Origin: DATAOG01 sp963753685
GTDB lineage: Bacteria > Pseudomonadota > Alphaproteobacteria > Geminicoccales > Geminicoccaceae
NCBI GenBank assembly: GCA_963753685.1
Contig: CAVWDE010000023.1
Coordinates: 1 to 39,461 of the forward strand
Reading direction: 5' to 3'
Length of the DNA stretch: 39,461 nt
The notes beneath the pieces are model-generated. The model did no database searches, was not told where the DNA came from, and saw only the letters and a list, made by a program, of their open reading frames with translations. Positions 1 to 9,327 of the stretch are shown here, piece after piece. The translations under genes and the position numbers were made by a program. The stretch's first letter is position 1. Every line of letters starts with the position of its first letter.

Positions 1-3
1 CTT

Positions 4-29
4 GCCTGATGCCCCCAAGAGGGGCAGGC
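4..29. other. GC-rich stem-loop at window edge
   Basis: GCCT (4-7) and GCCCC (11-15) pair with GGGGC (21-25) and AGGC (26-29), with a three-base bulge and a five-base loop. No T-run follows, so it may be a Rho-independent-like terminator of a gene outside the window or simply a structured spacer. It precedes the radical SAM gene by about 90 bp. Confidence 0.3.
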
Positions 30-121
30 TATGGTGCCGACGCCATCTGGGAACTCCGGGCGCAAACGTGGTTGCACCGGCCTCACGATGACGGCGCGTG
101 ACCAACCCGAGAGGCGGACAC

Positions 122-1657
122 ATGCGGTTCCTTGCGGTGCACCCGGGTCCCTTGATGTACACCAAGATCTTCCTGCGCCTGGAGCCGCTTGGTCTCGAGC
201 TGGTCGCCGAAGCCGTGCGCCGCGCGGGTCACGAGGTGCGGCTGCTCGATCTGCAGGTCGACCGGCACGCGGACTACTTCGCCACGATCGACCACTGGCG
301 GCCCGACGTGGTCGCGTTTTCGTGCAACTACCTGGCCAACGTGCCGGAAATCATCGATCTCGCCAAAGCGACCAAGGCGCGGCGACCCCGAACCTTCGTC
401 TTCGTCGGCGGGCACAGCGCCTCGTTCATCGCCCCGGAGTTGCTCGAGCACGCCGCGGGCGCGCTCGATGGCGTCCTCAAGGGCGAGGGCGAGGCGAGCG
501 TGGTCCAGCTCCTCGAGGCGGTCGCGCAGGACCGGGACGCCCTGGTCCAGGTCCCGGGCCTGGTCAGCCCCGCGGGCGCGGGGCCGCAGCCCGGCTTCGT
601 GACCGATCTCGACGCCCTGCGGCCGGCGCGCGACCTGCTGCGCCATCGGCGCAATTACTTCATCGGCGTGCTCGATCCCTGCGCCTCGATCGAGTTCTCC
701 CGCGGCTGCCCCTGGGACTGCGCGTTCTGCAGCGCCTGGACCTTCTACGGCCGCAGCTACCGCGTGGTCAGCCCGGAGCGCGCGGTCGAGGATCTGCGCA
801 GCATCCGCGAGCCCGGCGTGTTCATCGTCGACGACGTGGCGTTCATCCAGGGCCGCCACGGCCTCGAGCTCGGCGAGGCGGTCGCCCGCGCGGGCATCAA
901 GAAGGAGTACTACCTCGAGACCCGCGGCGACGTCCTGCTGCGCAACAAAGACGTCTTCAGGCTGTGGAAGCGCCTTGGCGTCCGCTACATGTTCCTCGGC
1001 CTCGAGGCGATCGACGAGGAGGGCCTGCAGCGCTTTCGCAAGCGCGTGCCGCTCGGCGCCAACTTCGAGGCCCTGGAATTCGCGCGCGCGCTCGGCATCG
1101 ATGTCGCGATCAACCTGATCGCCGACCCCGACTGGGACGAGGAGCGGTTCCGGGTGGTGCGCGAGTGGTGCCTCGAGATCCCCGAGATCGTCAACATCAG
1201 CGTCAACACCCCCTACCCCGGCACCGAGACCTGGCTGACCGAGGCGCGCAAACTCACCACCCGCGACTACCGCCTGTTCGACATCCAGCACGCGGTCCTG
1301 CCGACCCGGCTGCCGCTCGAGCGCTTCTATCGCGAGCTGATCGGCACCCAGCGGGTCCTGAACATGAAGCACATGGGCACCCGGGCGCTCCTGAAGAAGG
1401 CCCCGATCGTCGCCCGCAACCTGTTGCACGGGCAGGCGAACTTCATCAGCACGCTGTGGAAGTTCAACCAGATCTTCGATCCGGCGCGGCTGTGCGCCGA
1501 CCACCGGCTGCCGGTCACCTACGAAATGACCCTGCCGCCGGAGCCACGCGCCAAGGTCGACCCGAAGTCGCTCTACGTGCACGGCCCACGCACCGGCCGG
1601 CGTGCCCGCATGATCGACGCCGAAACCGAACGCTTCGTCGACGCCACCCGCCTCTGA
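122..1657 (+). CDS. hpnR: B12-binding radical SAM protein, probable hopanoid C-3 methylase (HpnR-like)
   Basis: A 511-residue protein. The N-terminal cobalamin-binding Rossmann domain (about residues 1-140) starts with MRFLAVHPGPLMYTKIF. The radical SAM core follows, with the CxxxCxxC cluster motif at Cys196, Cys200 and Cys203 (CPWDCAFC). The opening stretch MYTKIFLRLEPLGLE resembles what I recall of HpnR, which methylates C-3 of ring A of hopanoids; this is family recall, and another class B radical SAM methylase remains possible. ATG 122 is chosen because GAGAGGCGG lies just upstream; an in-frame GTG at 98 has no clear ribosome site. It appears monocistronic: no squalene-hopene cyclase or other hpn gene is in the window. 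Substrate assignment is inferred. Confidence 0.7.
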   Translation: MRFLAVHPGPLMYTKIFLRLEPLGLELVAEAVRRAGHEVRLLDLQVDRHADYFATIDHWRPDVVAFSCNYLANVPEIIDLAKATKARRPRTFVFVGGHSASFIAPELLEHAAGALDGVLKGEGEASVVQLLEAVAQDRDALVQVPGLVSPAGAGPQPGFVTDLDALRPARDLLRHRRNYFIGVLDPCASIEFSRGCPWDCAFCSAWTFYGRSYRVVSPERAVEDLRSIREPGVFIVDDVAFIQGRHGLELGEAVARAGIKKEYYLETRGDVLLRNKDVFRLWKRLGVRYMFLGLEAIDEEGLQRFRKRVPLGANFEALEFARALGIDVAINLIADPDWDEERFRVVREWCLEIPEIVNISVNTPYPGTETWLTEARKLTTRDYRLFDIQHAVLPTRLPLERFYRELIGTQRVLNMKHMGTRALLKKAPIVARNLLHGQANFISTLWKFNQIFDPARLCADHRLPVTYEMTLPPEPRAKVDPKSLYVHGPRTGRRARMIDAETERFVDATRL

Positions 1658-1827
1658 GCGCAACGCTGCGTCAGCCGGCCGCCGCCGCCGTCGCCCGCTC
1701 GCCCGGGCATCCCAGCCGATGGGGTCCGGCGAGCACAGAGACCCTCCGGGACGCCACGCGTTTCCGGCAACCCCAGTTCAGGACCAGGGAACCCGGCGGC
1801 GGTTGCCTCGCCGAGCCCCATGCCGGT

Positions 1828-1930
1828 GTCGAAGCCCTGCACAACGTCGAAGCCCTGCACAACGTCGAAGCTCTGCACAACGTCGAAGCTCTGCACAACG
1901 TCGAAGCCCTGCAAACGTCGAAGCCCTTCC
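1828..1930. repeat. 18-bp tandem repeat (minisatellite), about 5.5 units
   Basis: The unit GTCGAAGCYCTGCACAAC begins at 1828, 1846, 1864 and 1882. A fifth unit at 1900 has lost one base, and a partial sixth begins at 1917. Units differ only at a C/T position. The period is a multiple of three, so all frames stay open, but no supported gene covers it; it lies about 170 bp past the radical SAM stop codon. Confidence 0.85.
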
Positions 1931-2028
1931 GGCGCGCTCTGCTCAGCACATGCTCAGGGCCGCGCCGTCGTGACCAGCCTCGCCCTTCGGTGCGCGTATC
2001 GAGGCCTCCGGCTGTTTGCGCCGTGCAC

Positions 2029-2095
2029 GGATTCCCACGGTCCCATGGACCACCCGAACAAAGCGTTAACGGCCAATCGTTAAGATTTGGTTAAC
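2029..2095 (-). repeat. Half copy (A) of the palindromic repeat family
   Basis: This segment carries the left arm of the element seen complete at 32060-32268 and 32389-32609, in the opposite orientation. Shared blocks are TCCCACG, CATGGACCACCCGAA and AAAGCGTTRACGG, followed by GTTAA-rich sequence. The hairpin loop and right arm are missing. It sits in the spacer between convergent genes. Confidence 0.6.
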
Positions 2096-2122
2096 GACCT
2101 CCGAGCGACGGCAGCCGGCGCT

Positions 2123-2395
2123 TCATGCCCGCTCGAGCCGGACACGCATCTGTTCGACCAAGGTTCCGGGCTCGACGGCGTCGCTGTCCGGCGGTGGCTC
2201 ACCGTCGATCCGCAGGCTCTCGAGACAGGCTTCGATCGCCTCGGCCACCATCGCCCGCGCTTCCTCCAGAGTCTCGCCATAGGTCACGAGCCCCGGCAGC
2301 GATGGGCAGGTCACCGTATAGCCGCCCTCCGGCTCCGGCTGGACCAGGACGTTATAGTTTTGCTCGCTCGCCGCGATCGCCTTCTGCCGCGCCAT
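2123..2395 (-). CDS. hicB: HicB-family antitoxin-like protein, no HicA partner seen
   Basis: A 90-residue protein with a HicB-like partial RNase H fold: YNVLVQPEPEGGYTVTCPSL, then PGLVTYGETLEEA and an amphipathic helix. In complete HicAB systems this protein neutralises the HicA mRNA interferase. The start MARQKAIAAS at 2395 is preceded by GGGAGG at good spacing; the longer frame from 2455 lacks this. No HicA-like ORF (small, with a dsRNA-binding fold) is visible on either side, so it may be an orphan or a regulator. It lies 56 bp after the decayed MmeI-like gene on the same strand. Confidence 0.75.
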   Translation of the reverse strand: MARQKAIAASEQNYNVLVQPEPEGGYTVTCPSLPGLVTYGETLEEARAMVAEAIEACLESLRIDGEPPPDSDAVEPGTLVEQMRVRLERA

Positions 2396-2451
2396 GGCGC
2401 CTCCCTTCGTCGGCATCGTCACAGCAAGATCCGCCTCTGGCATCTGCATCG

Positions 2452-5340
2452 TCATGCCGCGACCAGCCCGGCCCGACCCGCGCGCGCCTGGTTCAGCTCG
2501 AACAGCCGCGCCAGGATCTCCTCATCCGCCAGCTCCGCGGGCCAGCCATAGGCGGCCGCCACCGCGGCATCGAGCTCCTTATGCACATTGTCGAGCCAGG
2601 CCGGCCGCTCGTTGTAGAGCTTGGTCAGCGTCCTCTTCTTCAGCTCCTTGGCACAGTCCTCGTCCCGCGGCAGGATGCGCTCCGGAAACCCCGGCACGAC
2701 CTCCGGCACCCGCACCACCAGGTCGGCCGGGTTTAGCCAGTTCTCCCGCAGCTCGTTCAGCCGCCTGGCCACCGCCGCAATGCGCACTGCCTGCGGGATC
2801 GTCGGCATACGCCTCGGCCGGAATGTCAGGCGTCAGCCCGTCAGGGAAAGGAAACGTCTCGAACGTGGTCGATGGCGTGTAGCGCGGATCGTTCCCGACG
2901 CCATGCCATGTGCCAAGCGCAGAGCCAGAGCTCGTGAAGCCGAGCATGAAGAATTCCAAATATTGTGTCATCATCATCGCGCAATTGCGACACAGGTGAT
3001 TATCGGGCAAAAATCGTACCTCAGCCACACGAAAGATCCGATGCTTTGCAACACGTCGGCGTAGCTATGAAACCTCGGAAGTCATCGTGATTGCCATCGC
3101 AAGCCAGGGCGCGCCTCGCCATGGCTGCCACCATACGCTCTCTGTGCCGTCGCGCACGTCTGTTCTTCTCTGCGAATTGGTTTCACGTCGACGTTCAACG
3201 TACCCGAACGGTTCTTCGTACAGCGCGGCCTCAGCTTGGCTCATCTCCGCCAAAGTCAATCGATCCACATGTCCCGACGGCCGCCGCGTGACATCCTTGC
3301 CATTGAGCCACGGCTTAGTACGTCAGTGTTCGGGCCGGCCGTTCGGATTAAGCGGCAGCAGGAGCCACTGTCGAGCAAGATCGCCCGGAATGTCGAACGG
3401 GCCAACCCATAGTACCGTCCCTGAAAGCGACGCCGCTGTTCTCAGCGCAGGCGCTGCGCGAGCGTCAGGTCGACGTCGCGTATCGCGTCGACGGTCCGTC
3501 GCTGAAGATCCCGGCTACCGGCGGCCATCCAGATGCGGCGATCAGCTGGCCGATCTCGTCGGTTCGCCGAAACAGACGAGTGAACCTCGACCGCCGCGCC
3601 TTCAACGATCCATGGCTCGTCGTCCACGCATCGAAGATGTGCCGTCTCGGCCACGATCGCGATCCAGCACATGCCGGTTGGCCGCCTCGTGATAGAGTTC
3701 TGTAGCGACGAGACCAACCCGTACAGCACGCCCGGCCTCGATCATTGCTCGTGCCTTTGCGAACCAATAGCATACAGGTCTGCCTCGGCTGGCACGCGTC
3801 CGTCGTAGGCTTCTCGAAGCTGATCTGAGTAATCGTCCCGAGACTACTGATCAAGTTCTTTCTGCCAAGGAATGGCGGGTTGCCGATGATGACGTCGGCG
3901 TCAGGCCATTCGGGCTCCGTGCCATCCGGGTTCAGGATTGCGTCGCGGCATTCGATCGTGTCGAGCGGGCGGAGGATCGGGTTCTTGGCGATGCCGAAGC
4001 CGTTGCGCTGCATCCACTGGATCTCGCCGATCCAGACCGAGACCCGGGCAAGCTCGGCGGCGTAGGGGTTGATCTCGATGCCGAGCAGCTGCTCGGGGCC
4101 GACGTGCGGGAACTCGCGCTGCATGCCCAGCGCTTCAACCTCGATGCCAGCGCGGTGCTCGAGGTCCTTGAGCGTCTGCAGCGCGAGATAAAGAAAATTG
4201 CCGGAGCCGCAGGCCGGGTCGAGCACCCGGAAGGCGCGCAGCCGATCGAGGAAGCTCTTGTAGAGTTTTTGCCGCCTCGTTCCGGGCGCGGGTTCGGGTG
4301 CTTGCAGCCTTGCTGGTCTGCGCTCTGGCGAGCTGGCTCTCGATCTCGCCCTTGGTCCTGGCCCATTCCGCTTCGAGCGGGCGTTGGATCACCGGCTCGA
4401 TGATCTTCATGATCTTGTCGGCGTCGGTGTAGTGGGCGCCGAGCTGGCTGCGCTTGTCCGGGTCGAGGCCGCGCTCGAACAGCGTGCCCATGATCGAGGG
4501 GTCGATCTCGGACCAGTCCAGGTTGGCGGCGTCGAGGACGCGCTCGATCTCGGGCCGGGTCAGCGGCAGCGCCGTATCGTCGTCGAACAGGCCGCCGTTG
4601 AAGCGGTCGACCCGCTCGAAGCCGAGGCGACCGCCCTTCTGCATGACGCCGAACAGCTCGCGGCAAAGGGGCTCGAATTCGGCCGGCAGGCGCAGCGCCT
4701 CTTCGAGCATGCGCGAGAACAGCCGGTTGGGCAGCAGACCGATGTCTTCCGCGAACATGCAGAACACCAGCCGGTTGACGAAATGCGCGACGGTCTGCGG
4801 CGCGTGACCCTTGGCACGCAGGTCCTTGGCCAGCCCGGCGAATTTCTCGGCCGCGATCTCGGTGATGTGCCGGCGGGTCAGACCCGGCCGGAGCTTCTCG
4901 GGGTCGGCGAACGCCCATTTGAGCTTCTGGCGGTTGGCGGGCTCGCGCAGGCCGTCGAGATCGAACTCGTGGCGCGCCGAGACCGCGTTGGTCCAGTTGG
5001 TGACGATCCGGAAGCGGTCGAGATTGCAGGCAATCAGGAGCGGCGGATTCTCGAGGGCGAGCGCATAGCGTTTCAGCTGATCGAGCGCCGCGTCGAGGCT
5101 TCCACCCCGGCCCTTGTATTCCCAGCCGAAGCAGCTGCGTTTCCAGACGTCGGCCCAGCCCTCGCCGCCGGTGATCTTGGTAGCGCCGCGCTCGAAGCAG
5201 TACCACTCGCCCTTGGGGTCGGCATCGGTCGGCTTCGGCTCGTCGAGCAGCTCGCACAGGTCGTTGAAGTGCGATTGCGCTGCGGCCCGCTCCTTGAGGT
5301 CGGCCGCCTGCCACTTGGCAATGAACTGCTCGGGCGACAT
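2452..5340 (-). pseudogene. MmeI-like (type IIL) restriction-modification enzyme, multiply frameshifted
   Basis: Fragments in all three minus frames line up as one protein of about 950 residues. From 5340: MSPEQFIAKW, a PD-(D/E)XK-like nuclease region (DVWKRSCFGWEYKGRGG), a helical spacer (FCMFAEDIGLLP, MGTLFERGLDP), methyltransferase motif I (DPACGSGNFLYLAL) and motif IV (NPPFLGRK) near 3850-4230, the target-recognition region (GTWHGVGNDPRYTPSTTFET) and the C-terminal helices (LTKLYNERPAWL). Frame jumps lie near 4266 (run of five A on the minus strand), 3837, 3760, several between 3030 and 3700, and near 2810. Intact relatives cut and methylate DNA as one polypeptide. At least six lesions make a functional product unlikely. 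Confidence 0.85.
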
Positions 5341-6124
5341 CAGGGGCGCAATTTCCACTGTTCGATCCTGGCGGGTGGTCGACGCATCAAGCCACGGTAG
5401 AGAATGCGGTGCAAGCATGTACCGTCCATGCGTGCGCAACAGGCCCGGGCAAAAGGTGTCTGGGGCAAACCGTGTCTGAAACTTTTCCGCCTCTGGTCGC
5501 ACCGCAACAGCCTGCCTCCCGAGCGCGCCAGCACGCGCGTCCGCCTCGCCGAGATCGATCCCCCATTCACACGCGATGTGCGTACATCATGGCACAGATT
5601 CGTGTCGCCCTGGCACACCGGAAAACCCGGGCGTCTGTCTCCATCTCAGCCCAGCCTGACGCCCGCGGGGCCGTATTCCAGCCGGCTTGAGTCCGGTCAC
5701 TAAGGCAATTTTCTCAGTATTTTCAATAGGATGCGGATCGTTCAAATCGCAGTTCATGAGCTTGATCCTGACATGACTGGAGATGGAGAACGCTGATTCG
5801 AACGGTTTATTTGGCGAGCGAGGCTCCACTTTCGACCACTGCCAAGTTGCTGAGGCCTCACTGAGGCCTCACTTCCGTGTTATCCGCCGTGCAGCCCAAG
5901 ACCAATGCGTCCGCATCAACGGATGGATGCAGCGAGGGCAACTCCAGCCTCTCTCAATCCGGGCGCGATGGCGGTCCGCTCGGGTTCGACTTTGTCATGG
6001 CTATGGTAACTTTCGAGTATTGTCTCTCAATGATCTGAGGCGTCGTCATTTCTTGTCATATGACTTTGTGTGCTTGGAAATAACTTTGGTGCCAGATGGA
6101 GGCGAGACCTCAATCCGAGCCCCT
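5341..6124. other. Gene-free spacer
   Basis: No ORF here has family resemblance or a convincing ribosome site. The part from about 5690 to 5790 is AT-richer than its surroundings. A tandem 11-bp direct repeat TGAGGCCTCAC lies at 5851-5872. The spacer separates the 5' end of the MmeI-like pseudogene from the 3' end of phaC, both on the minus strand. Confidence 0.5.
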
Positions 6125-7920
6125 TCACTCGCTGGCGCGCTGCTTGACGTAGGAGCCGGGGGCGTCCTCGATCGGAGAAAGCTTGCCGTCGCCCGGGTGG
6201 CGGGCGGGGATCTTCTTGCCGGCCTTGCGGGCGAGCCAGGGGCCCCAGTCGGACCACCAGGAGCCGTCCTGGAACTTGGCGCCGGCGAGCCAGGCTTCGG
6301 GGTCGGGCGGCAGGCGCTGGCTGCTCCAGTAGCCGTATTTGCGGCCGGCCGGCGGGTTGACGATGCCGGCGATGTGGCCCGAGGCGCCGAGGACGAAGCG
6401 CTTGGGGCCGGCGAACGCGCGGGTCCCCGGATAGCAGGACTGCCAGGGCGCGATGTGGTCCTCCTTGGTCGCGACGATGTAGGCGGGCGTCTTGACCTTG
6501 CCGAGGTCGATCGGCACGCCCGCGAGCTCGAGCCCGCCCGGCTGCATGAGGCGGTTCTCCTGGTAGAAACGGCGCAGATAGGTGAGCAGCATCGCGGCCG
6601 GCAGGCGGGTCGCGTCGGCGTTCCAGTAGAGCAGATCGAACGGCGGCGGCTCGCGCCCGAGCAGGTAGTTGTTGACCACGAACGACCAGATCAGGTCGTT
6701 CTCGCGCATCAGGTTGAACATCTCGGCCATATGGTGGCCCTCGAGGTAGCCGGTCGCCCGGATGTGCTCCTCCATGTGCGCGATCTGGTCGTCGTCGACG
6801 AACACCCGGACCTCGCCCACCTCCTTGAAGTCGAAGAGGGTCGCAAGGAACGTCGCAGACTTCAGCCGGTCGTCGCCCTTGGCCGCAAGATAAGCAAGGG
6901 TGGTCGCGGTCAGGATGCCGCCGATGCAAAAGCCCAGGATGTTGACCTCGCGTTCGGCTGTGGCCTGCGCGATCGCCTCGAGCGCGGCCAGCGGTCCGTC
7001 CAGCATGTAGTCGGAAAAATCCTTGGCGGCCAGGTCCTGACGCGGGTTGACCCAGGAGATCACGAAGGTCGTGTGCCCCTGGTCGACGCACCACTTGATC
7101 AAGCTGTTCTTCGGCTGCAGATCCAGGATGTAGAACTTGTTGATCCAGGGCGGCACGATCAGCAACGGCCGCCGGTAGACCTGATCGGTGCTTGGCGCAT
7201 ATTGGAGCAGCTGGATCAGCTCGTTCTGGAAGATCACCTTGCCGGGCGAGGTCGCGACGTTCTTGCCGACCTCGAAGGCCTGCTCGTCGGCCATGCTGAT
7301 CTTGAGCCGCCCCTGCCCACGCTCCAGGTCGTCGAGCAGATGCTGGAGCCCGTCCAGCAAGTTCTGGCCGCCGGTCTCCTTGGCCTTGCGCAGGACCGCG
7401 GGGTTGGTCAGGACAAAGTTGGAGGGCGCCAGCGCGCTCACGAACTGGCGGGTGTAGAAATCGACCTTCTGCTGGTCCCCCGGCTGCAGGCCGGGCACGT
7501 CCTTGACCAGAGCTGCGCAGCCAGCGCGCGGACAACAGGTAGGATTGCTTGACGTAGTCGTAGAGCGACCTCGTCGTTCCAGGCCTCGTCCTTGAACCGG
7601 CGATCGGTCCGCTCCGGCTCGATCAGCGGCGCCGCCGGCTCGCCCTGCAGGCGTCGGAGCGTCTGCTGCCAGAGTGCGACACCGTTGCGCCAGAGCTCCG
7701 CCTGGGCCTCGACCAAGCGGCTCGGGTCGGCCAGCAGCTGCGTGCCGAGGTTCAGGAAGGCGCGCCCGATCGCGCTCGGATCGGTGATCGAGAAGCTGCC
7801 GTCGCCTTCGGCCTCGGCCTGGCGCTGCCAGAAGGCCTGCACGAGGCGCTGGCTGCGCTCGGCGAGCGCCGCCAGCTGCTCGGCGGCGGCCCCCGGATCG
7901 GGGCTCTGGGAATCGCTCAT
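6125..7920 (-). pseudogene. phaC: Class I poly(3-hydroxyalkanoate) synthase PhaC, interrupted by two indels
   Basis: PhaC polymerises (R)-3-hydroxyacyl-CoA into PHA at the granule surface. The ATG at 7920 follows GGGGAG on the minus strand; the first segment (MSDSQSPDPG to KDEAWNDEVAL) is the usual N-terminal domain. The alpha/beta-hydrolase half is complete: lipase-like box GFCIGG (catalytic Cys codon at 6926-6928), an Asp in TKEDHIAPW and a His in GASGHIAGIVNPP. Two lesions lie 50 bp apart. Near 7561-7567 two bases seem missing before YDYVKQSYLLSARWLR, and near 7508-7514 one base is extra before LVKDVPGLQPG. Everything else looks under selection, so a sequencing or assembly indel is as likely as a recent pseudogene. 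No phasin, phaR or phaZ is nearby. Confidence 0.85.
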
Positions 7921-8179
7921 GGCCGGCTCCCCATGGCGGTCGGCAGGCGCCAGGCGGCGCCCGCGGCCGACCGATGCCCCCAAGGATACCGTCTGCCGGC
8001 ACGGATGACCAGGGTTGTGCCGGATCAGGGGCGGCAGCGATTGCCGGTCCTGAAGCCCCGCCGGAGGCCCCGCAGGGGTGTTGCGTTTGGGGCCAAGACG
8101 CCTACCATGAGCGCCCAGCAGGGGAGGCGGAATGCTCGCAAAGGGCGCCATCCCGCCGGGCGGGCGGAGCGGTTGAATC

Positions 8180-9268
8180 GTGGCGGAGCTCAAGGTCAGA
8201 GGCCTCGTCAAGCGTTACGGCCGGGTCAGCGCGCTCAGTGGCGTCGAGTTCGAGGTCGAGGCCGGCGAATTCTTCGTCATTCTGGGACCGAGCGCCGCCG
8301 GCAAGACCACGACCCTGCGCACGATCGCCGGCCTCGAGCGGCCGGATGCCGGCACGATCACCTTCACCGGCCAGGACATGACCCACGCCCCGGTCCAGGG
8401 CCGCGGCATGGCGATGATCTTCCAGACCTTCGCGCTCTATCCGCATCTCTCGGTGTTCGACAATCTGGCCTATCCGCTGCGCGAGCAGCGCGTCGCGCGC
8501 GCCGAGCTGCGCCAGCGGGTCGACGAGGTCGCCCTGATGCTCGGCATCGGCCACACGCTCATGCGCAAGCCCGGCACGCTGTCGGGCGGCGAGCAGCAGC
8601 GGGTCGCGATCGGCCGCGCGCTGGTCCGGCGGCCGCGCCTGTTGCTGCTCGACGAGCCGCTGACCAACCTCGACGCCAAGCTCCGCCACGACACCCGGGC
8701 CGAGTTCAAGCGCCTGCACCGCGAGCTCGGCATGACCATGGTCTACGCGACCCCGGACCAGCTCGAGGCGCTGACCATGGGCGAGCGGATCGCCGTGCTG
8801 CGGGAGGGCCGCATCGTCCAGACCGGCGCACCGGAGCGCCTCTACCAGGCTCCGGCCGATGCCTTCGTCGCCACCATGGTCGGCGCGCCGCCGATGAACC
8901 TCGTGCCGGGCACGGTGCGCGCGCGCCGGGCGGGCCTGGTGGTCGAGCTGCCGTTCGGCGAGATCGATGCCGGCCGCTGGCAGCATGCGTTGGCGAGCGG
9001 CGCCGAGGTGTTGTTCGGGATCCGGGCACACGATCTGGCGCCGGCGCGCGCCGAACCGAGGGGGCCGCGCTTTCCGGCCACCGTCCACCTGACCGAGCCG
9101 CTCGGCGACGTCACCCTGATCGACCTCGAGGCGGGCGGTACGATTCTCAAGATGGCGCTGCCCGAGGAGGACGCACTCGCCTTCCGGCACGGCACCGGCC
9201 TCGCGGTCGAGCTGTCGCTGGCCGATGCCCATCTGTTCCACCGGGAGACGGGAGTGGCGCTCGCCTGA
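8180..9268 (+). CDS. ABC importer ATPase 1 (MalK/UgpC-like, H-loop His replaced by Pro)
   Basis: A 362-residue CUT1-type nucleotide-binding subunit with a C-terminal MalK-like regulatory (TOBE/OB) domain. Walker A is GPSAAGKTT (36-44), the Q-loop Gln is 82, the signature LSGGE is 134-138 and Walker B LLLLDE is 154-159. The switch (H-loop) position, normally THDQ, reads TPDQ with Pro192, so this subunit should hydrolyse ATP poorly at its own site. The start is GTG at 8180. It is the first gene of the importer operon, divergent from phaC across 259 bp, and pairs with the second ATPase at 13289. The substrate is unknown; the operon resembles sugar/polyol and glycerol importers. Confidence 0.9.
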   Translation: MAELKVRGLVKRYGRVSALSGVEFEVEAGEFFVILGPSAAGKTTTLRTIAGLERPDAGTITFTGQDMTHAPVQGRGMAMIFQTFALYPHLSVFDNLAYPLREQRVARAELRQRVDEVALMLGIGHTLMRKPGTLSGGEQQRVAIGRALVRRPRLLLLDEPLTNLDAKLRHDTRAEFKRLHRELGMTMVYATPDQLEALTMGERIAVLREGRIVQTGAPERLYQAPADAFVATMVGAPPMNLVPGTVRARRAGLVVELPFGEIDAGRWQHALASGAEVLFGIRAHDLAPARAEPRGPRFPATVHLTEPLGDVTLIDLEAGGTILKMALPEEDALAFRHGTGLAVELSLADAHLFHRETGVALA

Positions 9269-9327
9269 GCAGACCGCCCCGGTCGGATCGGCGCGGGCAT
9301 GTGACAACCAAGAGAGGAACCAAGACT

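Noticed and set aside
1828..1930. 18-bp repeats considered as CRISPR or iterons
   Set aside because: Units are directly adjacent with no spacers, and no cas or replication gene is near.
31..2094. Plus-strand open frame overlapping the radical SAM gene in another frame and continuing through the minisatellite
   Set aside because: There is no recognisable domain and the translation is Arg/Pro-rich; the overlapping radical SAM frame has cluster motifs and a ribosome site.
2396..2451. A HicA toxin gene beside the HicB-like gene
   Set aside because: Only 56 bp separate HicB from the R-M pseudogene, and no HicA-like frame exists on the other side.
5587..5829. 80-codon minus-strand frame in the spacer before phaC
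   Set aside because: No ribosome site, no family resemblance, and low-complexity composition.
8081..8108. Sigma70-like promoter TTGCGT-N16-TACCAT before the importer operon
   Set aside because: The boxes match the consensus too weakly in GC-rich DNA to be reported as a feature.
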